In this document: piece after piece, positions 35,607-47,950 of the stretch
Position numbering within the stretch: the stretch's first letter is position 1
Layout: each line of letters begins with the position of its first letter
NCBI GenBank assembly: GCA_030762175.1
Contig: CM060842.1
Location: 46,594,001 to 46,658,000 of the forward strand
DNA length: 64,000 nucleotides
Direction of reading: 5' to 3'
Source: Metallyticus violacea
Taxonomy: Eukaryota > Arthropoda > Insecta > Mantodea > Metallyticidae
Position numbers and translations under genes: made by a program
The notes under the pieces: generated by a model
The model's input: the letters and a program-made list of their open reading frames with translations, nothing else
Database searches by the model: none
What the model was told of the DNA's origin: nothing

Positions 35607-36375
35607 TTTTTAAAAAAGAAACGATTTCAGTTTGTATTGTTTAATGTTTTCAGTAGCCGATTTTAAAGAATTATACCATAACATCAGCTATTATATTGCA
35701 TAATGTAATCCAGGTGTTTAACTCGTATTATTATGTTAAATTTCGTTTTTAATGTGTATTTCCTTTAATTAACAGAACAATCCGCTTCATATAGTGAGCA
35801 TATTATAGTCATAATGTCAAGAGATTCATGTATGTGTAAGAGGCTGGCATGCAAATGGATTTTTCAGTGTGTTAGGTTACATAAAAGATACACAAGAAAC
35901 GGAATTCTCGAGATGCCCCTACATTTATCTACTTCCTTATAACTTTTAATGCTCTGAGAGGCAGTTACCCAACTTTAGTAGAAAGGAAGGAGAAACAAGG
36001 AGAGCTTTGGGTAGGTAAGGAGAACGTGGGTATACCGCTTAGAGACGGGTATACAAGTAGATGGTGAGGTAGGATTGTTGACAAACAAAGACACTTATTT
36101 CTTCATCGTATTAAATATAGTAAATAATATTGAAAAAAACAGGATATAGCACCTCGTTAAGCATAACTGCACCTGCATTGGCTTACTTGGTTGAACATGA
36201 AGATTGATGCATAACCATATATTTAGTACTGCGTGATTTTATACACGCTAGGCAGTCCATGTTTCAATAAATAGTTTTTACATATAAAGGAGATGAATAT
36301 AGGAAAAAACATAAAGTAGAGATATTAACAGATGGAAAACGTTTGTCAGCAATGAGGTAGGTTTTAACTATAGAT
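35607..36375. other. No feature recognised
   Basis: AT-rich sequence with no family seen. Confidence 0.5.
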
Positions 36376-36379
36376 ACAT

Positions 36380-37925
36380 CTAAAAAAAATGAAAAGGATA
36401 TTGCAAAAACAAAAAACATACCATCACATGAATTTGAACATTATAAAAATCTATGGTATAACACTCAAGCACTATGTAACACAAAGTTAAATGCCCAAAA
36501 AGAAATTACATTTAATTACACTAGAAGAGCTGGAAAATTAATTAAGGAACAAAAGAAATCCCTCGAATTAGAAGGAATACATTTAGAATTAATATAAATG
36601 GAGGACTGCTATTAAAACTGCGTACCTATTCTTCATCTTATATACACATGCTGGATAAAGGGAAGTATACCAAACAGTAGTAACATCAATCTTCAAAAAG
36701 GAAAAATGCACTAAAACAAAAAATTATAGACACCATTGCAGGAATACTGAATAATAGATTACAGTCTATTACTGAATGCTTATTGCTTGATGAACTTAAT
36801 GGGTTTAGATCTTGTCGTTCCAGCTCGAACGTTTTCACTATAAAACAAATAATTCATAAAAGAAGAGGACATAATCTCCCTACATATCGAGCATTCATAG
36901 ATTTTAATAAGATTTTAACTGCTGTGTTATAAGAGAGAAATTACGAAACACGGTGTATCCAAAACATCTTGTGGACTCTGTTAAAAGTCCATATAATTAT
37001 ATGAACATAATTTTTGAAAGATGCGGTAAATAAACAGATGATTTTAACTAACCAAGGAACAAGACAAGGATGTTCCCCATCGCCGACTTTGTTTACTATA
37101 TACGAGGGCTGTCAGAAAGAAGATAATTGTTTTTACGTTATACGTCTTTCTTAAGCATTCATTGGAAATGTTAAGCCGTTGTTTCACACATTTGCATATT
37201 TTTAAAAAGCATTGAATGTCGTGCAGTGAACAAGTTCTTTGTAAAGGATTATTTAACTCCAAAGGCAGTTAATGTCAAATTTATAAAAGCTCATCGGGCC
37301 GCTTTTTCTTCATTTTCAACAATTAAAAAAGTATTACTAAATTTAAACATATCTAGCTATAGAAAAGAGCATGGTCTTTATAGGAAACGGTTCTGAAAAA
37401 ACAAACATTTTAATAAAAAAATAAGATAATGGGACAGGTGTAGCATTTTAACTATCTAGAATCCGATGTGAGTTATGAACATCGGGATAATTTAGAAATA
37501 AGATTACAAAGATACCAAATAAACAATAAGACGAACTTAAAATCACACACAACTAAAAAATTGTACTCTTTAGATAATGCACGCACCCATTATGCTGAGC
37601 GAGAGTTAAACGTGGACACATCGACAAAGAGATGAAACCGATATCGACACAACAGAAGGGAAATTCTTCTAAGGACCGTTAGAGGAGTATAGAAGTGACA
37701 GAATACCAAATGTGCAAATAGGAGAACAATGAATTATTTACAAAATAAACAACAAAGTTTTACAGCATTTACAAAAAAGGATAGAACATAATGTATTAGA
37801 ATGAAAAATGAGGTAAACGGAAACTTGCCTTAAAAGATCCATCTTTAGGCAGAAGAAGCATAGGAAGTTCTAGGAAAATGTGAAAATGCGGGTGAAACAG
37901 GTCCAAAGAACCTTTTCTGATATTA
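36380..37925 (+). mobile_element. Decayed non-LTR retrotransposon, split by a mariner fragment
   Basis: Plus-strand motifs in order are as follows. VTSIFKKEKCTKTKNYR (about 36685-36730) opens the reverse transcriptase. LLLDELNGFRSCRSSSNVFT and KQIIHKRRG follow (about 36780-36870), then RAFIDFNKIL (about 36885-36915), the first palm Asp region. GTRQGCSPSPTLFTIY (about 37055-37100) is next. The reading is interrupted at about 37104 and resumes with YLESDVSYEH (about 37455-37485). Near 37850 GRRSIGSSRK matches the common GRRSIGRPRKRW tail. Stops and shifts are frequent. The FADD active site falls in the interrupted stretch and is not seen. Confidence 0.75.
37102..37330 (+). mobile_element. Mariner 5-prime end inserted in the LINE
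   Basis: TATACGAGGGCTGTCAGAAA has the look of a mariner terminal repeat, directly after the LINE codons for TLFTIY. About 110 bases on, ECRAVNKFFVKDYLTPKAVN (about 37213-37275) and SFSTIKK (to about 37330) match the N-terminal helix-turn-helix of insect mariner transposases. The rest of the mariner and its right end were not found, so it is truncated. Confidence 0.6.
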
Positions 37926-37929
37926 ATTT

Positions 37930-38480
37930 CAAAATTGTTTTATCTTACGTGAGCTTGCTAGGGTGTATATAATAAAAGAAAATGCATTACAGTGAAACCT
38001 CGATAATCCGAACTAACGGGGAGTATGATTCGGATTATGTATCAAACATGTATACATACTGCAATATGTATGATATTAACTGCAGTATATTTAACTTTAA
38101 TACAAAGTTTACAAAAATTAATTTTAGTGGAATAAAGATAAATGTGGAAACTTGCTTCTAGTACAGTAACTTTCACTTCAGGAAACATTGCTCACCATGT
38201 GGATATTATTAATTGCCTTAAGTTGGAACTTGTGCGTCTTGATAGTGGAATTTTTTAATTATCCAAAAGTTATTGTATTTTAAACGAGATAAGCTAAGAT
38301 TATATTCAATTTCAATTTCAATCTATTATTGACATTAATTTTATATATAATGTTGTAACTTTTAATAAATATACAGAATATTTCAGGTAATATCAATGAT
38401 AAAACATTAGGCATTATACGAAAATTTATTGGAATTAAGTATAATAAAGGAATCGTCTCTTTGAAATTGTTATCAGGCAC
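37930..38480. other. No feature recognised
   Basis: AT-rich; no gene or known repeat seen. Confidence 0.5.
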
Positions 38481-38483
38481 TAA

Positions 38484-38679
38484 CTCGTGAGCGCAACATC
38501 TGCGGTCGATTTCCGCCAGGATCATCTTCCCTGACTAAAAGCTTTTTCCAGATTGTTCTCAGGACTCATCAATTTTTTTCAGCACAAAATCGTTTCCCGA
38601 GTGTCATCTCATGTATCATTAGTGTCCATCTCTAGTGATACCTCAGTAGTTAAAACGAGCGTTAAAAACTATTAAAAAA
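38484..38679 (+). mobile_element. SINE-B, 5-prime truncated
   Basis: Starts inside the head at CTCGTGAGCGCAACATCTGC. It keeps a weakened B box (CGGTCGATTTCCGCC), the body and the tail CTCAGTAGTTAAAACGAGCG. Confidence 0.85.
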
Positions 38680-38699
38680 CACCAAAGTCAATTCTTAGA

Positions 38700-39070
38700 G
38701 CTTGAAAGAACTTCTCAAAGGCTTCTTAAGTTTTACTTCTGTAAAAAAATATGTTACCAGTCGATAATTTTTTCCATCTTTGGGTGCAGATGGAAATCTG
38801 ATGGAGCCAAATTAGATAAGGCGTACGTGAGTTGCATTCATTTACTCATTTGTGCCATTTGAATGAACACGTGTTTGATGAAAGACGACTTTCTTCTTTG
38901 ATAAAACTGGCCTTTTATAGCTTGTCTCTTATGTTGGTTCAGAATATTAACAAGGTATCTTCTACTGACAATTGTATTAATAAGAGGAGGGAGCCTTAAG
39001 TATCCCAGAAAACCGACTGCTGTTTGTATCTGATACATAGTAGTGGATCTACATTTCATCATTTGTCACG
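38700..39070 (-). mobile_element. Mariner transposase C-terminal fragment, decayed
   Basis: Minus-strand frames give SRRYLVNILNQHKRQAIKG (about 38900-38960), then FHQTRVHSNGTNE for the usual FHQDNAPAHTS (about 38845-38885). LAPSDFHLHPKMEK follows (about 38780-38820), the third-Asp region of the catalytic core. At least three frameshifts separate them. No terminal repeats were found. Confidence 0.62.
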
Positions 39071-39879
39071 AAAAAGTGCTAAACTTGGCTTAGAACTTTG
39101 CGATTTGAATTATTGTTAACGTTGTATCAGCAACCGTGATATCTATCTTTCAGATAATTTGCATATGCATAGTTTCTCCTTTTAAAAACGCATTTATCCA
39201 CTCACCTGAAATTACTAATGTTTCAGGAGTTATATTCATCTTTAATATTCAGTGCTCCAATAGTATTCTTATATCGTGCATTTTTTTAAATAATTTTTGG
39301 TCTCTCAGCACATTTTGAGGCCGTGCACTAATGGAGACATTTTTCAAGCTCTTGCGATATGTTTAAGTTCCGTTGTCCACTTAGAAACCATAACAAAATG
39401 GAGTAATGTACTCTAAAACGTTTCTTTTGTATACAAAAGTTTTGTTGCTTTCATATCCTTCTTCCGCAAGTATTTATTACTGCATAATATGCTGTGTTCC
39501 GTTTTCCATCATTACAGATTGTGCTGCAACAGTTGCTGTAGGTACTGCAGCTCTCCGCTGAATAGAATATCACAGCACAGATGTTCCTAGGGAAGATTTC
39601 AGAATTGATGTCATAGCCTAATAATAACGTTAGTATTACTTTTAGATTTTTATGTACAGGTATCAAACATTAGCATAATTAAGTTCAGGGTTCATTTTCA
39701 TTATATACAAATTCTTCGATTAAGTATTTCTTTAGGTGCTTTTTAAATGTTCTTCTTTTGTGATATTTACTATTATTTGGCAGTTTGTTGTACATTTTCC
39801 GTTACAGTTACACTCTTATCTCCAGTAGTATTTTAGATCTATGTCTACGAATGTTCTTTCTTCTAATGTAGTTTATTTT
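39071..39879. other. No feature recognised
   Basis: The minus-strand frame at 39451-39666 is cysteine-containing but has no motif I recognise. Confidence 0.4.
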
Positions 39880-39960
39880 GTAGTCTAGCGGTAGGTAGGT
39901 TTGCGCTTTCTACGCGAAAAGCCGCGATTTGGTTCCCAATTGGATTGGTTTCCTAATTGA
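39880..39960 (+). repeat. tRNA-like head of a decayed SINE
   Basis: TAGTCTAGCGGTAGG fits an A box. A 5-bp stem with a 7-base loop (TTGCG/CGCGA) follows as an anticodon-arm remnant, then GGTTCCCAATT in the B-box position. The acceptor stem does not close, so it is not a functional tRNA. Confidence 0.35.
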
Positions 39961-40475
39961 GGTGTTTACAGTCCACTGAATTCTTTCGGTATAGTTATAT
40001 GATATGATTATTAAAAGTAATGTTTATTGATATTTCTCTACAACAAATAGAGTATCCTTTATGCACAGAGCGAGAGCACTACGAGAAGTAACCAGTTTGG
40101 AATTACTACTGCTATCTGTAGGTCATTTCGAGAACTTTTCAAATAATTCTCTTATAATGGATATTTTGCTCTGAGTACCCATATTTTTCAGAGCTTTACT
40201 GGAAATATTTTAACTTTTTGATTATTTTTATTGTTTATTAGTATTTCTCCCATATCAGAGTAGTTATATTTCAAATGACACTCTTTTAAGCAAAAGTAAA
40301 CAATCGTTATGCATAAACTGATACAAAGTGAGCACAATATAATGTTATGCTTCAAATAATTGAAAGCATATATTCTAGAGCTTGTTGTTAAAATATTCTG
40401 CTCATCCTATTTCCTCTGATTATTGCTATTCAGCACGTGGCATTCTTGAGCTAGTGTTTACCTTACCTCAGTGTT
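39961..40475. other. No feature recognised
   Basis: AT-rich sequence up to the Tc1-like fragment. Confidence 0.5.
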
Positions 40476-40479
40476 TATG

Positions 40480-40910
40480 GATCTCATGCTTACATCAGGC
40501 ATTGCCAAAGTTTTTACCAGCTGTTTGTAGAAATCTGCTTTGCCTTACGGTCTAGTTCCTCCCATAATAACTCAATAGACGATAAAGCGTGTAACTGAGG
40601 GGACCAAATCATTAGTTGTAAAACTCTTTGTTCCTTCCTTCTTGCACAACTTCGGCGTGTTTTTCGGGCCATTGTGCTGCGGCAGAACAAAATCTCTGCT
40701 AATCAGTCGAGTTCCAGATGGCACTACATGGCGCAATAGATTGCGATGGTACTGCTGCTTTCCTCAAGATACTTCTCCTCTTACCAAGTCTCCCACTTCA
40801 CCATACACCATGGTACTCATCTATATTGCAAGGTCGAACTGCCAGCATTTGCTCTCTTGAACGACGATTTGACACAAACTTCTCAAAATTTGTTTCATCA
40901 TTCACAACTA
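40480..40910 (-). mobile_element. Decayed Tc1-like transposase fragment
   Basis: On the minus strand, VNDETNFEKF (40875-40905) stands for the first catalytic block, usually SDE..F. GTRLISRDFVLPQHNGPKN (about 40655-40710) stands for the second, usually QQDNDPKH, with the key Asp changed to His. IELLWEELDRKAKQ (about 40525-40570) is the conserved block after the third acidic residue, followed by a tryptophan-containing STNSWKKLWQ-like stretch. Stops and frameshifts are present. It is roughly the C-terminal two thirds of the protein. Confidence 0.72.
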
Positions 40911-42475
40911 CTAACTACCCCATTGGTCAATGTTATAATCCTTGTGTTTTTGAACCACTGAAGCCTCTGAGAACATGTCTACATGTTAAAAGACATGCGT
41001 TCACATAAGTCAGCATCACATAGTAAATAAATTTCACTGACGGCAATTGTTGACTTGATCACCCAAGCAGGCATTAGATATAACTTCCTTTCCTCACTTA
41101 AATTAGCTAATTTTAGCACAGAAGAGCAATCTTAATTACTATAAAGTGCACTGAGTATCTAACCACAGAATTATAGCACTACTGAAGAGAGATAAGTGTT
41201 GAAACACATTTTTTAACCAACAAAGACATGTAAAAAAGAAAGGAAAGTAAAGAGTATTATAAGCTAACAATAGCCACTTCCAACAGAGCTTTTTAAGGGC
41301 CATAAATTATTTGGTGTACCTAAAAATGAAACAAACCCAGGCAAAAGTGTGTTATACATTGGATGAAGATCATATTATACCAAAATTAATGCCTCAAATC
41401 CCCTATATAAGTAAGTTGCCTAAATCAATTTTATTGTATCAGAAATCAGAATGGCCAGAAACGGGCAACAGAAATGCATGTCTCAATATGATTCATATTA
41501 AAATATGTAAAAAAAAAAGTGCTTAAGTTTTATTAAGTGCTTAATAAAAACATTTTACTTATTTTGGTGAAAAACTACGTTACTTAATGCTCTGAAAAAA
41601 AGTGGAAAAAAGTTTCTAGACTGGTGCCAGAAATTTAAATCCTCACGCTACCATCCAAGAAAGTCAGTCAACTTTTGTTACACTGATGTTAATACAGATC
41701 TTTAACTTCACAAAACACAAAATGGACTATAAAAATATTACACTTTTTATTGTCACTCTAGTACACATTCAGTTCATTTCAGTTTTCGGTATACTAAACT
41801 CTCAAAGTTAGATTCGCGTGGGGTTCACAGAAGTTCTAATGAATCAACATCAGAAATAAAATACAGGTGTTTTAAAGTAATAATATTGACTGAGGTGGAA
41901 TGGCGAGTGCCAGCTAGTCGTAAAGCTGCACATGATACAGCTGCTTCACATTCTATCATCTTTATAGGGAAGGTGTTGGCAACATTTACACAATACAATG
42001 CGTTCCAATCAGCTATCTTGCAAGCCGCAATGGTTCACCAAGCGACCGAATTTCCCTGTTGAAAATAATATTTCGGGCTCCAAGGCAGCTCTGTGGTAAA
42101 GTCAATTGATTTTTGCTTGCAGTGCGTTAACTATGCTGTTAATATGCAAGTGGTACGTGTGTATTTATTCCAGAGGCACCATTACAGCAATGCTTCAATA
42201 GGTGGAACGAACCGTATTGCTTTTATAATACACTAGGTCTGTTTGATTTAATCCAAAATATTAGAAATACCACATTAAATATAAATTATATATAATTAAC
42301 ATTTAATAAACATTAAAATAAACATAAAAACAGAACAAAATAAAAATAGTAACGATAAAAAGGAAATAAGAGTAGGGATGTCACATATAAGTCTGAATTA
42401 ACTTAATTAGTTTGTTTCCTATACCACTTATCTTGATTTTAGTCTTTTCAGTCAGACCTGAACTGTTTAATTTTC
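40911..42475. other. No gene recognised
   Basis: Nothing recognisable; the block 41880-42130 is more complex but unassigned. Confidence 0.45.
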
Positions 42476-42479
42476 ATCA

Positions 42480-42910
42480 GAAAGTTATCAATTCTCTCCT
42501 CTCCTTCCCTGCCTACTAGAAGAACCCAGCAAGACCAACTCCTACTGTTCGTTAAAGGATCGTTGTAGATCATTTTCCCTCCATTCTCCCATACTTTTAC
42601 GTTCGACGAAGATTTGTATCCACAGTTTCTCCTTCTCGCCGTTGGGACAAATTCTCAACCCATGTTCTTCAGCGAACTTAATCATCTGTCATACACCTAG
42701 CCTAAGCCACGTAAGCCCCTGGCTAGTGAGTTTGGCATTCATTTTGATGTACTGTTTCACTCTCCACTCATATTTTAGCCCCTGTTGTATTTACAGCGAA
42801 ATCGTCTTCCTGCATTGCGTAATGTTGTGCTGCTATCCATATCCTTCAAGTGGTTCTTAACCTTTCTCCACACACTCTTTATATTCCCCTGATTCTCTGA
42901 CTTGGGTAGA
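42480..42910 (-). mobile_element. LINE 3-prime end, related to the copy at 60.9-61.8 kb
   Basis: The minus-strand reading AEEHGLRICPNGEKE (about 42628-42672) aligns with DENGLRICPLFGKKE (about 61010-61055) in the other copy. Both sit before a glycine- and arginine-rich tail (GRQGRRGE- or WQVRMRNRKG-like). The cysteine-containing segment resembles the short zinc-ribbon-like region after the reverse transcriptase in some LINEs. The rest is too decayed to read. Confidence 0.45.
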
Positions 42911-43349
42911 GCCCAACTCTGTCGTTTCTAGTCCGTTTCTTAATTTGGATGCTCAGTCATATTCCTTCCAACCATTGCTCATGAATGCAATGACCTAATT
43001 AAAGTCTGGTTCTCATAAATAGTTTGCAGTCATAACTACACTCTATGGTTTGTGTGAAAACACAGTATTGTAGAGTAGTGTGTAAGAATTTGTGCAGAAA
43101 TTTCTGATGTTCCAGTGCCATATAGACACTAAGAAAACTTGTTCTTAGATTTGGACAAACAGTTGATAAACGATCAGTTGGTAAAGCTATAGACATTAGA
43201 ATAAAGAAAGTCATAAATTCATTGAGTTTCCTTGTATGATGAAAACATTTTTATACTTCAAGTGGAACAATAGGACCCATATTTTTCAATTTATAGTAAA
43301 TTCGGGGGGGGGTACCGCATTCAAATATCAGCACATCTTTTGATAATTA

Positions 43350-43475
43350 TCATCATCACTTCTCCAGATCTTACCGCGTGCGACTATTATTTATGGCGAA
43401 TCCTATCAAAATGACCCACACACTACAGGCGAATTTAAAGAAAATATAAGAACAGAAATTTGAAAATGCCAAAAA
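43350..43475 (+). mobile_element. Small piece of a DUF4817-type transposase
   Basis: SPDLTACDYYLWRIL, in one frame with a small shift, matches the usual third-Asp motif SPDLT.CDFFLWGYL of this family. It is followed by a lysine/asparagine-rich stretch. Nothing upstream is readable. Confidence 0.45.
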
Positions 43476-44515
43476 TGCCTGTATGCAGGCCCACACGGGG
43501 AAATAACGGGTATTTCAGCTCAGCATCCAGCCAATCTTTTTGCCAGCCGTCGAACTCTGCGCGCATGGCCAACAGATGGCTAACTGGGACGCATAGTATA
43601 TTTAAATAATAATTGAAAATAACGCTTATAAAGATATTTAATCCACTAATGAGTATAGGGCTAAAGGAATAACTATGGAGTTCACAACCGGCATATAAAG
43701 CTTATACTGGTTGAAACATTACAATATCACATGCGTTCAGTATGTAACTTTCCATATGATATCTGCAGAAGAAACGTTCTAAATGCTGCGTGTAGGTGGA
43801 TGAAAGGAACAAGCAGAGCTAAAGCTAAAGAACTGCGTGAATAGCCAGAGGCTTAGGATTGTGAAGTAAGCCAGCTAGTTAATTATTTAGATTGGCTTTA
43901 GGGGCAATGGAGAGTAGAATGTGCCAAAACAGAGGCGTAAACATTAACGAGAAATTACTTGCGTACGTTTAGTAAAAGAATAAGGAAATAAAGTGTACAT
44001 CATGTATTTCCCGTGATTTACCTCATTATACGCATTAGTTATTATGTAAATCTATATTACAGTAAAATGCCAAAATCAAGTACCCTTTACGCATACTCTG
44101 GAACGGGTATAATTGGCCCCACAGTTGGTCGCCAATTTGGAACGGGTAATATGGGGTTCTACAGTAAGGGATAATTTGAAACGGTTAATATAGTCGTTCC
44201 TATGTAGGGGGGATTGATGGGTTCTCAGGGTAAATTTGGACTGTTTTTAACGACTTGAAAGTCGTTAGGGGGGGAAGGAGATTGTTCACTATATTAATAA
44301 GTCCGGCACTGTTTGAACATTTTATTTATTTATCAACTTGGCAGGTTACTTCCTGACGGCTCGTAGCTGACCTCACTACACACTTAGACTGACCTTAGAA
44401 AAGACTTACACTGCCCTCAACTGAACTTTAGAAATGACCTAGACTGATTACTTTCGGATGACTCAGACTGCCTGATTCCGTATATTTCTTTCGTGTCTCT
44501 CGTATGATGTCCTCT
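43476..44515. other. No gene recognised
   Basis: GGAACGGGTATAAT, GGAACGGGTAATAT and GAAACGGTTAATAT recur at 44100-44190 as a short imperfect direct repeat. Nothing else is seen. Confidence 0.4.
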
Positions 44516-44516
44516 G

Positions 44517-44825
44517 TTTCTCCTGAATGAATGTCTGAATGTGCGAGAGACTATGAATGTCTGATTGTAGGAATGTCTGACTTCTGCGAGTGTGTATATG
44601 TAAATTTGAATGTCCTTCTGAATCTATGACTATGTGTCTACTGAGTGTCTGAATGGGTCTCTCCTGAATGTCTGAATCTGAATGTGAATCTATGAATGTG
44701 CGAGTGTCCGATTGTCTCCGTGAATGCTTCTGCGAGTGTGAATGTGTATCTGTATGTCTGAAGGTCCTTCTGAATCTATGAATCTGTGAATGTCCACTGA
44801 ATGTCTGAGTGTCCCTCTGACTTCT
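44517..44825 (+). repeat. Degenerate minisatellite built on GAATGTCTGA words
   Basis: GAATGTCTGA and GAATCTATGAAT words recur over about 300 bases. A higher-order unit of about 142 bases seems to repeat twice: CTTCTGCGAGTGTG occurs at about 44581 and 44728, and CCTTCTGAATCTATGA at about 44613 and 44765. Confidence 0.75.
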
Positions 44826-44829
44826 GTAC

Positions 44830-46000
44830 TCTAGTTTTTCTACTACATCGCCACGCCTTTCGCTAGATTAAATTCCCTCGTATTTTATCTATTTCTGTGT
44901 TACATGTTCGTCATTGGCTATCCTAAAAATTATTTATTTGTATCTAAGTTCTCCTGATTCTTTATCCGAAGACCATTGGCTAGAATTATTCTTTCCCCCT
45001 TGATCTAATGTCTTCCCACGAACTTGAATTTTCCCAGAACAACCTGTCGTAAATTTCGGCACTTTCCTTATATTCTGATTTCTATTGAAAATCTTTTGCC
45101 TTCCTTAGTTTGTAGAATCCTAAATGTTCCTAGAGATTAAGCACGTGTTGATGGACTGTTTTTCGGCTTTCCTGTAATAAAACATTTTCGTCTCCGTTCT
45201 GACATTTTCATTTTCTCTTAAATTATTGCTACCTCTGACTTTGTTAAATACTGTCCCGTTACGGCCACATGTTTCTCTTATTGTCAACTCCTAAGTATTT
45301 TCTGGGCAGAAGGTTCGTGACCTAACAAAAGATAGTTTACCCTTTCCTCAGCCTTGTCTAAGGAGCGGTCTGCGGACGAGTCGTCAGGTATACATCTGTC
45401 TCTTTCTCACATATTTTACACAAAATGTATACAAAGCCCTTTTGTAAGTTACAAGTTACAAATTATTTCTATTTCTGATACCTATCTCTAAGATATTTCT
45501 TATACCTATACATAATAATTATCCTTATCAAATCTAATGCCATTATAAATATAACTCTGCAGCCTTTAGTTATTAAATTAATAAAGGCAGCCATATTTCC
45601 GGCTTCAACTCTCGTGCTAAGGGTATTTTGAATGCTTCTGTATATGTTTCTCTTAACTACTATAACGCTTGCAGTCAACGTAGAAAACATTTATAACAGA
45701 AATTTAGGAACGGTAACATCTAAAAGAGAAATTTACTATAAAAAGATAAATTCATATATACATATGACGTGAATTTGTTTTTCACACGAACCTGAGGTTT
45801 GGAAACATAGATCGGAAAAATACGGTATCATGTCCGAGATTCAATCCATGGATTTTATGCTTTCTGTGCCGATGCTGCCACCTTCTGAACTACGTACCCT
45901 GCCCGACCACAGCTGCAAATCTTCCCCACTTGAGTGTATTATATCCTGGAGACCTGTTATACAGACATTTTATCCATAAGAGGCTTCGAGTACTTAGGCC
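44830..46000. other. No gene recognised
   Basis: No family motif on either strand. Confidence 0.45.
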
Positions 46001-46005
46001 CAGTT

Positions 46006-46048
46006 TGTTTATTTACGGGCGCTCTTTAACATCTCAGGTCATCAGCGT
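46006..46048 (-). mobile_element. SINE-A, 3-prime fragment only
   Basis: TGTTTATTTACGGGCGCTCT and AACATCTCAGGTCATCAGCG match the end of SINE-A in reverse. The element breaks at 46048 into sequence with a hairpin at 46113-46134. Confidence 0.8.
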
Positions 46049-46112
46049 AAACTTAGGCCTAGGCTTCATAGCTAACGGTAATATTAGGATTAAGGTCCGC
46101 GTTTCGAATCCC

Positions 46113-46134
46113 GACCGTGACATCAGTCACGGTC
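46113..46134. repeat. Perfect 9-bp hairpin next to a SINE-A fragment
   Basis: GACCGTGAC and GTCACGGTC flank a 4-base loop, just after GTTTCGAATCCC, which looks like a B box. It may mark an inverted junction of tRNA-like 3-prime ends. Confidence 0.8.
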
Positions 46135-46149
46135 CTATTAGGTCTTGTT

Positions 46150-47555
46150 TATAAATAAATACTATCTATTAAGTTTTTATTATATTCTCCTATATTGTTT
46201 TCATTGACGACCTAATAAGATAATCTAACAATTGATATCCACATTATCAGTCCAATAAAACAAAAAAAAAAGTTTAAATATAAAAAAAATCAAGTAAGAT
46301 GCCTGATTAAAGTATTATCATGATAGGGTAAATAAAGTATTTCTTATACTCTTCTGTCTAACTCTGGTTCCAAACTGCGATATATATAAGACATTTCTTT
46401 ATTTTAATGAATGCATATTATTGTAACACTAGCTAATCAGATACTTCCTATTAGAGTATTAACGGGAAGCATACAAGTATTGTCCTAAGTAAGCTATTAA
46501 CTGCCACCAAGTTGTACCAACAGTGGCTAATGCTTGTTAGAAATAGTATGCATATATTAAAATATTTACACTTGCTTCTATTGCACATGTGTAACTTTAT
46601 TTATTAATATTATTATTAAAGCCAGCATCAATGGACATAAAATGGAAAAATTGCTGCCTAAAAGGCATTAACAAGTTTATAAATCAGGCACTCAAAAGGG
46701 CCTTAACAGTTAAAGTGTGCATTAAATATGGACAAGAAAATCATACTTTATTAATTTTAAATTTTGTATTGCATTTAAAATTAACTTTAGCTGAAACTGC
46801 ATATTCTGAGAGAACATTTAAACCTGTTTCTTGTCTCGTGTATATACTTAAGTAATAATGTACAGTTAACTCTTTTTTTTCTGTTCTTTGCAGTGAAGTG
46901 ACATATTTGTCGCTTAGAATGTCTTTGTATTGTGAAAATAATCTATCACAGGAACAAAAAAATGAAATTTTAAGGGAAGCAAACAATCACCAACGTTTCA
47001 TACTGCCTCTGCATCCACAGAGAATTTTAGCAAAATGTGCAGATTCTGAATATGGTGCTGTTACTTTTCAAACTTTTATGCGTCTCCATGCACTAAAGTC
47101 TTAACGTAATTTCCTCACAATTTTTGTAGATTCTACTAATAGCAACCCTGTCTCTTTTAATGACAAAAGTTGATTTGTGGAACGATGTATTTGCCAGCAG
47201 TTACATAAATATGCGCGATTCATAAACGTTCTCAGTTGCAGACAAGATGAGAAAACATAATAAAAAAATCTGTGTTTTCCCGCTAGGTGATTTTAATCTA
47301 AGAAGCTGGTAGGCATGATCGGTTGAACTGTGACCAAGCAATCAAAAATGTACAGACTTCTCAAATCATATTTTATGACTGTATCTGCAATTATAGTTTG
47401 TTCTGTGTCCCCTACAGTTGAATTTTTATATGAATGTTAGACATTTTTTCAAGAGATCAATTAAATATTTTAGTTTTTCCAATGTTTTAGCGCAGATCTT
47501 GTATTAAACAATTCTCCTAAAGGAACAATCCATTAACATGCCGTCCGTAATCAAT
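46150..47555. other. No gene recognised with confidence
   Basis: Frames at 46631-46855 and 46898-47104 have a slight look of an LTR-element integrase tail and of an unknown protein. I cannot support either. Confidence 0.35.
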
Positions 47556-47559
47556 TTTA

Positions 47560-47950
47560 AGCATCTTCCAATAACTTTGTCATTAACTATTTTCTCATGT
47601 AACTACGCATAAAGCAGAGGAGCACCAGTATGTTGATATCACAAAAGATTAACTTGATATGCTGTGTGTATTATAGGGACGACATTATCTCTCTCCAATA
47701 TCAGTTGGGAATAAGCTCTCTTTGCCATGAGTATCCACACCAAACTGTAACTCCAATTACCTTAGTGTTGTATGTTGGTTCTCTGTATACATCTGTCAAA
47801 ATGATACAGTAATTTAAAGATTGCTTCCTCATCCCAAAAGACTTTAGAAGACAAACTTTCATATCATCTGAAATCGGGTCAAATTCCGGATGTTTGCCAA
47901 GAGGCATTGTACAAGGTGATATATAGTACGTTCTTTGATCTAGCACTCAG
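47560..47950 (-). mobile_element. Decayed DUF4817-type transposase fragment
   Basis: The minus-strand segment 47700-47946 reads PTYNTKVIGVTVWCGYS, matching the conserved VTVWCG motif. A frame further on reads HTGAPLLYA near 47600-47635, standing for the usual QQDGAPPHYA of the second catalytic block. Nearer the N-terminus the line-up is loose. Confidence 0.5.

Noticed and set aside
46631..47104. LTR retrotransposon or retroviral integrase tail
   Set aside because: Only vague similarity by eye, with no zinc-finger or DDE motif and no LTRs nearby.
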